Assembly: GCF_019399895.1 (NCBI RefSeq) | Contig: NC_091873.1 | Span: 7,181,501 to 7,245,500, forward strand | Origin: Cardiocondyla obscurior | Taxonomy: Eukaryota; Arthropoda; Insecta; Hymenoptera; Formicidae | DNA length: 64,000 nt | Direction: 5' to 3' | Part shown: positions 22,023 through 33,600 of the stretch, piece by piece | How the letters are laid out: the number at the start of each line of letters is the position of its first letter | Position numbering within the stretch: position 1 is the first letter of the stretch | Notes under the pieces: model-generated | What the model was told of the DNA's origin: nothing | The model's input: only the letters and a program-made list of their open reading frames with translations | The model's database searches: none | Made by a program: the position numbers and the translations under genes

Positions 22023-24066
22023 TTATACTTGCTGCAAAATATTATAAGCTGAATACGATGTTTTAAGTAACTGCAAGAAAAGGAATATTAGTTTACCTGA
22101 AAGCTATTCGAAAAATATTGTATGTATATCAGATTTTCATTTAACCCTGTGTAAAAGAAAAAAAAGCATTTTATACTAACGCCCACGAAAGAATCTAAAT
22201 TCATGGAAATAATATATGCGCTGGTGAATTCAATAGGCATTGTACTACGTCTCATAATTAATAATAAAGCTTTTTTTACATTCACATCTAACGTACACCA
22301 ATCCATTTCAAAAATATAATTGACAAGTTCTCGGCTCTATATTTATTACAAAATAATATTAAAATGTATAAATCAAGTGTTAAAGAGATAGTCCTGTGAA
22401 ACGGGTCAAAAAACAGTCTCTACATATATTTGTTTAACTTATAAAAATTATTATTTGTTCTTTAATACATAAAAAATATCACGGAAAAAAAATCCGACTT
22501 ATTTCCTAGTATAAAAAAATTAAATTCAGAAATCTACGTTATTTTTCTGACCCGTTTTGTGAGACGGTCTTCTTAAAATAATTATTTATTTAATTAATAA
22601 TTATTACAAATTTATTAATTTATTTAAATTATTATTTATTCACGTTTTGTCACTTGTAAAAACGAGTACCTTTAGTTTCACCTCGTTACCGTACCAGCAA
22701 AAAAAAAAGATTTGCGTCAGCATGCTACACATGTACAACGCCAACTGAATATACTTTGCATTTGTTGATGTCGATCTAGTTAATTGATATAAAGTGAAAC
22801 ACACCACCAACGTGCTCATTATAAATTGGCTAGCAATAGTAAACCTAAATTTATCATTGATCGTGACAGCAAAACTGCAATTAAACAGTTTTAATAATGG
22901 AGAAACTAAAAAGTTTGATTGACATATACTATACGTATAAATATATTAATATCAATTTTTTTTAATAATATTAATAGTATTAATACAAACTCAAAAATAC
23001 GATTATGCTGTTGAATGCAGACATTAAGTATATCAGGCTTGTGTGCTATTCTTTTCAAACGAGATTCTAATATTTTAATTTGGCAGCAAATGTGCAGCAA
23101 AAAGCCGCAAATCAGACCGTCGCAAGCTACGTTTAGGATAGATGCGATTATTAAACTTATCAATTGATGAACGTATGTAATGTAAAATAACATCGGCGGT
23201 GAATAATCGTACGGCAACCACGCTCTAAACGTCAGTGTCTTCCTTCTAAAGTCTGTAAGTAACGATGTTAACGTAATGCACACGCAAGTTGACTCGACCA
23301 GAATTGCATAATGTATCGTGTTCGTCCTGTAAAATAACTGAAGACATTGTCGCGTTTCATTCAAAATTCAATGTTTTATTAATATCAGTCCGTTATTTTT
23401 TTTTTCTATCTCAATTAAGTAATTTTACTAGCAATATTAGAATATTATACTGTATAGAATTTAAACAGTAAGATTTCACTAAAATAAAAAATTTTAAAAA
23501 ATAAAAATTAAAATTAATGGCTAATAAGAAGCCAGAAAAGCTAGACATCTAAACGTTTTCCGCCGCGTGCTGGCTTACTACGTGCGCTCGTTTACTACAA
23601 ATCGGCGCGGTCCACGTGGTGGGCCCAGAGGTCAACGACCGCGACAGCTGATCGCGCGTTAGCTCTCGATTATACAATTTCTTCGGCACTCTCCGAGTAC
23701 TTACTGCGCGCTTTTGTCATATTTCAGATAAATATCCATTTCTTTCTGTTCCAATGGTTTACACGGTCTCTCTGTAAGAATGTTAGTTAACGTAGCAATA
23801 TTTTTCTGATTTACTAACATACTACACAATTTACAGCAAGAGACAACCATTGCGAGTAGCACGTAAAAGTTGTCGGTAAAATCGTCGGCATTGTCCACGG
23901 TAAGAATGATGTCTAATAATTGCGATAAAGTAAACGTGTTTATTAACATAACTACGACGAATGTATGCATGTGATAGATTATACGTTTGCACGGTGAGGA
24001 CCAAGAATCTGGTCGCCAGCAACCGCAAAATGTCAAAAATTTAAAAGTAGAATCTAATATCCGCAT
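22023..24066 (-). CDS. Odorant receptor OR-8 (5 exons, 368 aa)
   Basis: Insect odorant receptor. Exons: 24066-23705, 23326-22991, 22874-22670, 22336-22181, 22070-22023. I chose the ATG at 24066 (MRILDSTFKFLTFCGCWRPDSW), which matches the neighbours' length. An in-frame ATG 11 codons upstream is less likely. Exon 2 begins TNTIHYAILVESTCVCI and carries VACDGLICGFLLHICCQIKIL, with a GTTTGT donor. Exon 3 has the extra codon (205 nt, TRSTSTNAKY) and ends IFFFCWYGNEVKLK. Exon 4 is SRELVNYIFEMDW to MNLDSFVG. Exon 5 is LLKTSYSAYNILQQV. All frames are open. Introns 1 and 3 are enlarged by a GC-rich insert and an inverted-repeat element. Confidence 0.88.
22391..22570. mobile_element. MITE-like inverted-repeat element in OR-8 intron 3
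   Basis: The left end reads GTGAAACGGGTCAAAAAA (about 22397-22414). The right end, reverse-complemented, reads CACAAAACGGGTCAGAAA (from about 22563 leftwards). The interior is AT-rich with no open frame, about 180 bp in all. It fits a non-autonomous DNA transposon inside the intron. I could not fix the exact ends or the target-site duplication. Confidence 0.55.
23530..23700. repeat. GC-rich insert in OR-8 intron 1
   Basis: A GC-rich patch in an AT-rich intron. About 33 bp near 23547-23579 (ATCTAAACG, TTTT, GCCGCGTGCTGGCTTACT) closely match about 30533-30565 in the element inside OR-11 intron 4. It is probably a fragment of the same mobile family. It also contains GGTCCACGTGGTGGGCCC-like local symmetry near 23608-23625. 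Confidence 0.5.
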
Positions 24067-25099
24067 TATAAAATCTCGTAAAAATTTAATTCGCCACAAG
24101 AATTAAATTTATAGGCATACATATAATAATGATAATAAAAGTTTACGTATCACTTTTCACACATCTCTTCTCGCTGTCCCTTTATATCTATCTATTTAGT
24201 TTTAGATATACTATAAACGTAGTTAAAAAAAAAAGAAATAAAAAAAATAAGTAATTAATTTTCTCAAAATTAAAATAAACGTTATGTTAATTAGAATTTT
24301 AAGTAAGGAATCGTGACAAAAATTGTTCGCGAGTAATAACCTAATGTGCAACGCACTCTTAAGAAAGACAATTATAGAATGCCTATAGATTTACAATTTT
24401 TTTTCGCGAGGATACTCTTAGTTGGACTTAACCCTTCTTGCGCAATAGGTTTTAATATTTGATTCGACTACGGACCTCGCGTGCAACGCAGATGTTAAGC
24501 ACATACATCCGTCTGGTGACAGTATATTATATTAATACTTTTTAAAATAAATGATACGTTAGAAAGCATCGCTGATAACAAGAGAAAAGAAAAACGACAA
24601 TCGAATATCGCATCAACAACTTGTATATCCGTGTCTCATAAAATATTAACATTTGCAACTCCCGTATTTCTACGAGAAAATGTTCAATATTCTAAGAAAT
24701 AGTACTACTTTTATCTGGAAGTAATGAGAATATTAATTTATCCATAGGAAAACTCAGACGAAAATATTCTTTTTTCCCTTCTTTTTTGTTTTTATTGAAT
24801 TTCTCGTGTTATACCAACTCTATGATTATTCGTTATCCAGTTTCCCCATTTTTACAATTTTTATTTTAACAGACATACGAAAATTCCACAATGCGCATGT
24901 TAAAATAGCTCGTAAGAAAATTTAAATATTTTAATTATTGTTTCCTATTTACAGTATTAATACAAAAGTTAATTGTCAATTATTAATTAAAATTCTTTAT
25001 CATACATGTATTCCAGAATACTTGAATGCACGTCTTCGTGACATAAATTTACGTTGCGTATGTTAGAAATTTTATTTTTATCAATCTTCGCGGCCAACA
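24067..25099. other. OR-8/OR-9 spacer
   Basis: GCCTATAG at 24381-24388, about 315 bp before the OR-8 start, is a likely promoter element. No TCAGT initiator lies at the expected distance. The rest is AT-rich and holds no supported gene. Confidence 0.5.
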
Positions 25100-26756
25100 T
25101 TACGCTTGCGTTTGCTGAAGTATGTTATAAGCCGAATACGATGTCTTGAGTAACTAAAATAAAATTATTAAATATGTATAACTTGACAATTATAAACGTT
25201 GACATTATTATTAATATAAGAACTCACACTCGTACGTACGAGTTAATTTTATTTCAGTAACGTTTTATCAGAAAAATAAAATGCAACGTTAATATTTAAT
25301 TTAAAATATTAACATTGCAAATTTAAAATTTAATTATAAATAATAAATTTGAACACTAACACCGACGAATGAATCCAGATTCATAGAAATAACAGAGGCA
25401 CTAGTGAATTCGATTGGTATCGCGGCACGTCTTACGACCATTAACAAAGTTTTCTGAGAACTTTTATTGAAGTTGTACCACTCCATCTCGAACACATTAT
25501 TCATTAACTGTCGACTCTGTATTTGACAATCATAAATTAATTTATTTTATCCACCAAAATATATTAAATAAGAGGTACCTGCGATATTGTAAAAATCTAC
25601 GTACTTTCAACTTGACTTCATTTCCGTACCAGCAGTAAAAAAATATTTGCGACAGCATGGAGCACGAGTACAATATCAATTGCATGTACTTTGTTTTCAG
25701 CGCTGATGACTTGGTAAATTGATACAAGTTGAAACATATCACTAACGTACTCACGATAAATTGGATAAAAATAGTTATTTTGAATTTGTCGTTTACCAAA
25801 TGAGCGAATCTGGAGTTGATAAAAAAAAAAGTAACGTTACAAATTGGATTCTTAATTCTTAAACGTAACGACGGTAAATATACTTATTCCTGTTAATTGC
25901 GAGAACAAACTTGAATATGTGGTTATGCTGAAAAACGCATTCGCGAAGAATCTCAGGATTGTAGGCGCTTTTTTTCAAGCGATGCGTCAGTATTTCTATC
26001 TGACAGCAAATGTGAACCAGGAATCCACATATAAGACTGTCGCAAGCCACGTGGTGCACAGATCCCATTGTAAAACTCATCAATTGGTGAGCGTACGCGA
26101 ATGGAAAAAGTCGAGGCGACGAATAGTCGAACGGCAACCATCCTCGAAACGTAAGATTTCCTTTCTTGAACTCCGTTAATAACGACGTTATGGTAACAGA
26201 CAGACACGTCGCCTCAACTAAGATCGTGTAATAAAGCGTTTTAGACCTGTAAAACGACTGTATCATAAAATACTTAATTTTTTATTCCAACATTATTTGT
26301 CAAACGCTAAAGAATTTTATTTAATTATTTGTACGCATATTACTGCGCGTTGCACAAGCAACGATAGCTGATGCTTAGTTCGCGAATAGCTTACTGTATG
26401 AGTTTCTCAAATTTTTCCCAAATCTTCATCTCGTCGAGCTCGACCGGTCGAAACGGCTTGTTCGCGAGAATCCCGATCAACATCTCGATATTGCTGCGGT
26501 TTATCAGCAGAGCGAACATCTTGCAGCAAGAAACGATCATAGCGAGCAGCACGTAGAAATTATCAGTAAAATCGTCGGAGTTATCCACGACCATAACAAG
26601 ATCCACCAATTGCGACAGCATAAACGTGTGTATTAGCAACATTACGAAAATAGAATACATCTGATACACTAACCGTTTGTACGGAGTCGCGCAGGTACCC
26701 AGAAATCCGCAACCACAAACCATCATTAATTTAAACGTAAATGCGAGAATGAACAT
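25100..26756 (-). CDS. Odorant receptor OR-9 (5 exons, 370 aa), diverged N-terminal motif
   Basis: Insect odorant receptor. Exons: 26756-26395, 26246-25911, 25809-25605, 25516-25361, 25153-25100. The ATG at 26756 (MFILAFTFKL) gives the standard 362-nt exon 1; an ATG four codons upstream is also in frame. The usual GCWRPxSW is replaced by GCGFLGTC, yet the rest of exon 1, including VDNSDDFTDNFY, is well kept. Exon 2 begins SKTLYYTILVEATCLSV and carries VACDSLICGFLVHICCQIEIL, with an AA|GTTTGT donor. Exon 3 has the extra codon and ends IFFYCWYGNEVKLK. Exon 4 is SRQLMNNVFEMEW to MNLDSFVG. Exon 5 is LLKTSYSAYNILQQTQA. All frames are open. Closest by eye to OR-10. Confidence 0.87.
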
Positions 26757-27710
26757 TTTTTCGTGCATGCACGTGTAATTTATTCTGTAAATTCCTACGC
26801 GTATGTGTGTGTGCGCGCCTGTGTGCGCATACCGTGGTCAACGTTTCTTTTCAGGATTTTAACAAATATAAACCTAGAATAATTTTTTTTTTACTTTAAT
26901 CAAGTACATAAAAGCTTCAAACGTAATATAATTTCATGTGCAATAAGATCTTACGGCAAAACTGACGGTCGTCAAAATAAAACTGTCTAAAGCTTTACAA
27001 TATTATCTACGGTAATGCACAGTTCGTAACTTCGACACATTTTTATTATTCAAATTGCAATTGTATTCTTCACATAATAATATTTTCATCGAGCCAATCG
27101 AACGTGTATGACGGCGTTACGATATTACAACGTAATAATACTTTACGGGAATTATTTTTCATGATGCTACACGGTAGGAAATACATATAATCGAGAAATA
27201 AAAAGTAATATTTCCTAAGTCGAGCCGAGTTCTACGTACTTACTCCTCATATAATATTTATATCGGCAATTCATACTTTAGCCGAAAGATATTTAATTCA
27301 TAAAGACATAAATGTGCTATAATGTTGTGATGGATTGTAACGTAGATGAAAAATATTTCTTCCTTTTTATTGATTTCCTTTTTTTGATCTCTGATAGTCT
27401 GTTGCGTATGCAATCTAATAAACGTGCCTGCGCGGACGACGTCTAACGAGGTAATCCAAACGAATGTATTTGGATTAATGTAAAAAAATAAAATAAAATA
27501 AAATATAGATATAGTCTTATAACTGTAGCAATATAATTTTCAAACATTTTGTTTGAATATCGTAATTTAAATTTTATTTTACATATAATACAGAAATTAT
27601 TATTCTATCTTGACATAAATATATTTACGGTAACGACATATCTAATATTTTCACGTATTTAATTTTACTAATACCACAAAATCATGTTATTACAATTACG
27701 AATATGCTTT
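26757..27710. other. OR-9/OR-10 spacer
   Basis: A TG/GC-alternating stretch lies just upstream of OR-9 (about 26805-26830), and the candidate promoter is at 26961-26992. No other gene or RNA is supported. Confidence 0.5.
26961..26992 (-). promoter_or_regulatory. Candidate OR-9 core promoter
   Basis: On the minus strand CTTTAGACAG is followed about 28 bp later by the A of CCGTCAGTTT. This is the same layout as OR-7, OR-10 and OR-11, but with CTTTAGA replacing CTATAGA. The predicted start site is about 207 bp before the ATG. Confidence 0.45.
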
Positions 27711-29321
27711 TCACACTTGTTTCAGGATGTTGTAAGCCGAATATGATGTTTTAAGTAACTGCAATTAAGATTATTAATATTATTTAAAATACTTTAAGTG
27801 CCGATATACTTTCAATTTCTCTGATAATTATAATATAACTTTTTATATTATATATAATATTCAATAAAATTCTTAATAATGTGTTTAATTAAAAAAAAAT
27901 TTAATTAACATTATACAAAATATTTATAAATAATACTAACATTCACGAATGAATCGAGATTCATCGAGATAACGTAAGCACTTGTCAGCTCGATTGGTCT
28001 TGAACTTCGTTTCATAATCATTAATAAAGATTGTTTATTGTGTTTGCTTAATTCAAACCATTCTATGTCGAATATTTTATCGACCAATTGACGACTCTAT
28101 ATTTGAGAGTTTCAAATTTATTATTTATTACATACATTTGATTTAGACAATGTGCGCGCAATATTAAATTTTTTAATAATAAAAATCTTTTGCCGAGGGC
28201 GTAAATGTACCTTCAACTTAACTTCGTTGCCGTACCAGCAATAAAAAAATATTTGTGACAGCATGCAGCCCATGTACATAATCAATTGTATATACTGTGC
28301 TCTTAAGGCGGTCGATTTAGTAAATTGATAAAGATTGAAACAAACTACGAGCGTACTCACGACAAACTGTATAACGATGGTCAGTTTAAATTTTTCGTTC
28401 ACCAAACGGGCGAATCTGAAATTTAAAATTAAATTACAAGCAAATAAAAATATTCTGCTTATATATTTTTAATAATAAAACGAATTATAAAACTGACTTG
28501 AACACGTGATTGTGTTGCAAAACGGATTCGCGAAGAATATCGGGACGTTTGTCCGCAAGTTTTCGCAAACGGCATTCAATTATTTCGATCTGGCAGCAAA
28601 CGTGTACCAATAGTCCGCATATCAGGCCGTCGCAGGCGACCTGAAGTATAGATCCCGCTGTCAGGCTTATTAATTGATGCACGTATACGATACGAAACAG
28701 CGACGATGAGGAGTAGTCGAATGGCAGCCAAGCTCGGAACGTCAATCTTCCTTTTCTAAATTCTGTCAGCAGCGACGTTACGGCGATGCACAAACACGTT
28801 GTTTCGACACAAATCGCGTAGCAAAGCATATTCGTCCTGTAAGATCACTACAGGGATGTTTCAGTTTTATTTTTGAAAACGATTTTCGATGTGACATGCA
28901 AGTTTTTTCTATTCGATTAATTTTATACGTATCGTATGTCGAAAATTATTGACGCTCACTGCACGTGTTTGTCGAATTTCTGCTGAATCTCGATCTCGTC
29001 GGATTGAATTGGCCTACACGGCTTCTTTTCGAGAATATCGATTAGCATCGCGATGTTGCTGCGATTCATCAGCAGGGTGAACATCTTGCAGCAAGAAACG
29101 ATCATCGCGAGTAGCATGTAAAAATTGTCGGTAAAATCGTCGGCATTGTCCACGATCAAAATTAGATCCATCAATTGCGATAGCATAAACGTATGTATAA
29201 GCAGGATTATGAAAACGGTGTATACATGATAAACTAACCGTTTGTACGGCGTTCTCCAAGAATCTGGTACCCAGCATCCGCAAACCATTAATATTTTAAA
29301 CGTGAGAGCTAATATTCGCAT
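27711..29321 (-). CDS. Odorant receptor OR-10 (5 exons, 369 aa)
   Basis: Insect odorant receptor. Exons: 29321-28960, 28836-28498, 28415-28211, 28096-27941, 27758-27711. The ATG at 29321 (MRILALTFKILMVCGCWVPDSW) gives the standard exon 1, and an upstream ATG three codons earlier is possible. Exon 1 donor is GTGAGC. Exon 2 is 339 nt, with an extra residue near ADKRPDIL, and carries VACDGLICGLLVHVCCQIEII; its donor is AA|GTCAGT. Exon 3 (205 nt) begins FARLVNEKFKLT and ends IFFYCWYGNEVKLK. Exon 4 is SRQLVDKIFDIEW to MNLDSFVN. Exon 5 is LLKTSYSAYNILKQV. All frames are open. A second long open frame inside exon 1 (same strand) is an overlap shadow. Confidence 0.88.
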
Positions 29322-30233
29322 ATTTTTCATTTCAGACTTCCGTTGAGTGACATCAATGTTCGTTCTTCAAATAAAACGTGCGTTTGTAAATCATTATTTA
29401 GTAATTAAATAATTTTTCTTTTAGATATTAAAATAAGATAAAAATAAAAAAAAACTGAGACATATATTTTATAATAACTACTTAGACAGAGATTTAAAAA
29501 GTAAGCAATAAATTGATAGATAAATTAGAATTTAATTAACAATTTTCACCATGTCCTGGTTTATATGATATTATAATAAAAATATTTTTTTAGAAAATAT
29601 TGTTACACATCGAACTCTTAGGGGAGACTGACGATCACATACTGTGCCTATAGTCTTCCGATTTTTCCAATAATGATACGTTTTGCTTAACTTTCCATAC
29701 TTTCGTATAGGACAATTTTTATTATTCAGATTGCTATGCCCCTCAGATAATAGTATCTCCATGCATGACCCTTCTTTATAAAGGTTTTTTTTTTTTTAGT
29801 CGTATAGAAACATGATACGCCTCGACATATTAATATTTCCTACGAAATAAAATATTAGAAAATAAAATTACGAAACACAAAAAGAAAAAAAATATATATA
29901 AGATGTTTGAAAATTTTTAATAAACGTCAAGAAATGTCAAAAATAAATCGCTTGTATTTCGATCGATACTTCACCATTTTAAACAATCATGTCATGACAA
30001 ACCAGAATCTACCGTATAAGTAAAGATATGTGAACAAAGTACAGTGCAAGTATTTTAATCAATTAAATTGCCGTGTTAAAACTTTTTTTTTTCATGTAAA
30101 TGTAATTGTAAAATTATTAAATTACAAAGTACAAAAAAAAAGGGATTTATTTTAATTTTTAGTCTCGCACAAATTATTTCTGTAACGTATAAAATGCAAA
30201 GTAATATTAATAAAGAACAATTTTTTTTTTTTT
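29322..30233. other. OR-10/OR-11 spacer
   Basis: Contains the candidate OR-10 promoter at 29627-29653. Otherwise AT-rich, and a short minus-strand open frame across 29571-29762 overlaps the promoter and looks like chance. Confidence 0.5.
29627..29653 (-). promoter_or_regulatory. Candidate OR-10 core promoter
   Basis: On the minus strand CTATAGGCAC is followed about 23 bp later by the A of ATCGTCAGTC, about 310 bp before the start codon. It has the same TATA-like plus TCAGT layout as OR-7, OR-11 and OR-12. Confidence 0.5.
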
Positions 30234-32652
30234 TTAATCCTCAATACTTGTGTCTCGCATTTGTTGAAGAATATTGTAAGTTGAATACGACGTCTTGAGC
30301 AACTGCAACAAAGTGTTAAATTAAATAAAAAATGTGTATTTAAAAATTGTTATACACCCGAGTGGAAATTTATTTAGCTAATTTGATTTTACAGCTAGTG
30401 TTAGATCGCGCAGATTAAATATATAACTGTCTTGAAAAAAATAAAGTTGTCATTTAAAGAAAAAAGAAACAAAATCTGTCAAGTATTATCGGTCGTCTAG
30501 TCTGTCTATCGCGGACCATGTATCTGAATAGAATCTAAATGTTTTTTGCCGCGTGCTTGTTTACTGTTTTGTCTTGACCATACGCAAAGTTCGACTACCG
30601 AATTCGTCGGGCAAGCCGGTTCTTGCTGTCCCCTGCCCGCGCGTCCTCCACCTTGCGAATTTCGAGCGCAAGGTGCCGGCCAGACGTAAACACACGGACG
30701 TACTAACACTACCGCGACGGTCGATTGCCGAATTCACCGGGCAAACCGGTTCTTGCTGTCCGCTGCCCGCGCGTCCTTTACCTTGCGAATTTCAAGCGCA
30801 AGGCTAACGACTCTCTTTTTGCGGCTGTAGTCGGTGTCGTACAATCGTACTCGTCGCGGTAACCCACTGTAATCTCGATGCTTTTATCTGGTCGAAGAGA
30901 TCAATTGCGAATAATGTTTAAATATCTAGTTTTTCTAGCATAGTTATTAACTAGTAATAATGAGTGTTACATTTCTGACTCAGTACTGAACAGTTTTGCT
31001 AGACAGCCACGAAATGAACCACAAATTGGCTGGCTAATTATTCAGGTAACGGTGTGAATCAATTTCCACTCGGGACGTATCAAATAATAATTACACGGCA
31101 ATAAAATCGCAATAATGACATAAAAATGTAACCACGTTTATTAATAAAAAAATAATAAATTAATACTAACAGCCACGAACGAATTAAGATTCATAGGAAT
31201 AATGTAGCCGCTCGTAAATTCGATAGGAATGCCACCGCATTTTGTGATCGTTAAAAAATCTTTCTGTCTTTCTGATCCCAACTTTAACCATTCTATCTCA
31301 AATAAATCAGTAATTAACCCCACGCTCTATACAAAAATTACAAAATGTTATTTATCTCGTTTAAGATAAAAAAAAATATATCTAATTGATAAATTTATTT
31401 TAGAAACATACCTTCAATCTAACTTCGTTTCCGTACCAGCAATACAGAAAGATTTGTGTCAACATACACGACATGTACAATCCTGATTGGATTATTTTTG
31501 CATTCGCTTTGGTCAATTGATATAAAGTAACGCATACTACCAATGTACTTACAACAAATTGTAAGGTAATAGTCAATCTAAATTTTTTATTCACCATTAC
31601 TGCAAATCTAAATATAAATACCATAAAATATATTTAATAAAATTATAAGAAATATATTTTATTAAAAAAAAAAAATTAAAAATAAAAACAATTTGAATAA
31701 AAGTATTAAATGTAATATTAAAACAAACTTGATTATAACATTGTGTTGAACGATGCAATCACGAAGTATTTCAGGATTAAATGTAATTCTTTTCAAACGA
31801 GATTTTAATATCTCTAATTGACAGCATACGTGCAATAATAATCCACATATTACGCTGTCGCAAGCAACGTGAAGAAGAGCTCCAGCAATCAAGCCTATTA
31901 ATTGATGGAAATATGTAAAATGAAAAAGTATCGTTGTCGAATAGTTGTATGGTAACCAAGCTCTAAATGTTAACTTTTTCTCCCAATAAATCGTAAAACA
32001 CGATTGTACCACTATGTATAAGGTTGAGAATAGGACTAGGATTGCGTAATGTAGCGTATTTAACCTGTAAGTAACTACAAGTGGTTTTACATCTTATATC
32101 TTTTAAAATAAATTAATAACTTTGTTAAAAAAAAAAAAAAAATTATTTAGCAAATTAAATATTTTATTAAGTTCATCTAATAAAAAAAAATTAAGGCTTC
32201 TATAATTTATAATAACGGAATAACTTAATATTAAAAATAGTAAAATTTAATATTATACTTGTAAAAAAATTGTTACAGCACGATACTTACTCAATAATTT
32301 TATCAAATTTTTTTCGAATTTTTACTTCATCCGGTTCAACTGGTTTACACGGCATTTCTTGAAGAATGTCCGTTAGCAATATAATATTATTACGATTTAT
32401 TAGCAAACATGACATTTTAGAACAGGAAACTATCATAGCGAGTAGCATGTAAAAATTATCAGTAAAGTCATCTGCATTGTCGACGATCAGGATCAAGTCT
32501 ATGAATTGCGACAACGTAAATGTACTTATAAGTACAAATATAAAAATTGTATATGCACGATACAACAAGCGTTTGCATGGGGACGTCCAGGAATTCGGTG
32601 TCCAGCAACCGCAGCCTGTTAGGATTTTAAATGTAAAATCTAACACGCGCAT
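30234..32652 (-). CDS. Odorant receptor OR-11 (5 exons, 372 aa)
   Basis: Insect odorant receptor. Exons: 32652-32291, 32064-31729, 31607-31412, 31326-31171, 30302-30234. N terminus MRVLDFTFKILTGCGCWTPNSW. Exon 2 begins LNTLHYAILVLFSTLYIVV, unlike the ESTC/EATC of most members, and carries VACDSVICGLLLHVCCQLEIL. Exon 3 is the shortest in the array (196 nt) because the loop before YMSCMLTQIF lost two residues. Exon 4 is SVGLITDLFEIEW to MNLNSFVA. Exon 5 is the longest: LLKTSYSTYNILQQMRDTSI plus two acidic residues. All frames are open. Intron 4 is about 870 bp because of an inserted inverted-repeat element. The tail length depends on that large intron being spliced as modelled. Confidence 0.85.
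30357..31074. mobile_element. Non-autonomous DNA-transposon-like element in OR-11 intron 4
   Basis: Bounded by inverted termini CCCGAGTGGAAATT (30357-30370) and AATTTCCACTCGGG (31061-31074), a perfect 14-bp match that continues one mismatch later with ATT. The element is about 718 bp and much more GC-rich in its centre than the receptor DNA around it. It carries two direct repeats (30591-30673 and 30721-30803). No transposase frame is visible. No clear target-site duplication is seen in the flanks (TATACA left, ACGTAT right), so the superfamily is not assigned. Confidence 0.65.
30591..30803. repeat. Two direct repeats of about 83 bp, 130-bp period
   Basis: Copies at 30591-30673 and 30721-30803 are about 90% alike by eye, each running from TCGA-T/A-CCGAATTC to GCGCAAGG. 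Both contain GGTTCTTGCTGTC and CTGCCCGCGCGTCC. They are internal to the inverted-repeat element. Confidence 0.75.
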
Positions 32653-33600
32653 TATAACTTTCTATTTTTTGTGTATGACGAAAAATAAATTATTCAAGTA
32701 TTCGTTGCCATTTACTATTGTAACGACATAATAGAATATTAAAATTACATTATCGTTGTTATATTGGAAATTAATTTTATGAAAATTAAAAAATTATGCA
32801 CCACGTGATATAAATAAATAACTAAAATTTGGTCACTATAAATTAAAATTTTTATTGGTAATATCTTCAATTGCAATTATGTTAAAATTGTTTCTACCGT
32901 ATAGCTCACGATAAAATCTTCAAAGAGACTGACGACGTTATCGAATATGTCTATAGACACGCAATTTTCTAACGGAGATATTCTCTACCTTCCTTCATAA
33001 TTAATGATTTTTATTATTCAAATTGTACAATTGTATTTCTAAGATAATTTGTGTATGTCAACTAAAGAAAAATATATCTGTTAAATCCACGCTCCACGTT
33101 TTTGCGACATAAGGCTCTGCGAGAATAAAATTATACATAAAATGCATAATTTTATATCACAAACCGCAATTTGAAACTGAGGAATATAAATTTTCAATCA
33201 TGTCATTGTGAGTAACCACATTGTATGCATATATTTCGTATTAAAAATATTTTTATTTTAAAAAAGCTGATGTCGACGACGGCAGCAAATTTTTTTTTAC
33301 GATCGATTGCTACATCTTGGAATAGAAAAGTGTTTAATATTTTTAGCGATTATTTATATGTCGATGTAATACGTGAATAAAATTGCATTGCTAAAAATGT
33401 TTATAAATAATGTCAAGAAAAAAAATGCAGTACACTATAGTAGAATATTTAATTATCTAACAATTTTATTTAACGCACAAAATTATCGATTGTAACATTT
33501 TTACTTATTTTATTTTTATACTCGCATTTTATATAAAAATAACGTTTGTACTAGAAAAATGTAATTAACAAAATTTTTATTTTTTATTTTTACTATTTTA
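32653..33600. other. OR-11/OR-12 spacer
   Basis: Holds the candidate OR-11 promoter at 32928-32959. Nothing else coding or structured is supported. Confidence 0.5.
32928..32959 (-). promoter_or_regulatory. Candidate OR-11 core promoter with TGTCTATAGACA palindrome
   Basis: The 12-bp palindrome TGTCTATAGACA (32948-32959) on the minus strand is followed 25 bp after its TATAG by the A of CGTCAGTCT, about 280 bp before the ATG. It could act as a TATA box or as a dimeric factor site. Confidence 0.5.

Noticed and set aside
29014..29283. Long open frame overlapping OR-10 exon 1 in another frame
   Set aside because: It is a same-strand shadow of a conserved receptor exon; a similar shadow occurs in OR-8 exon 1.
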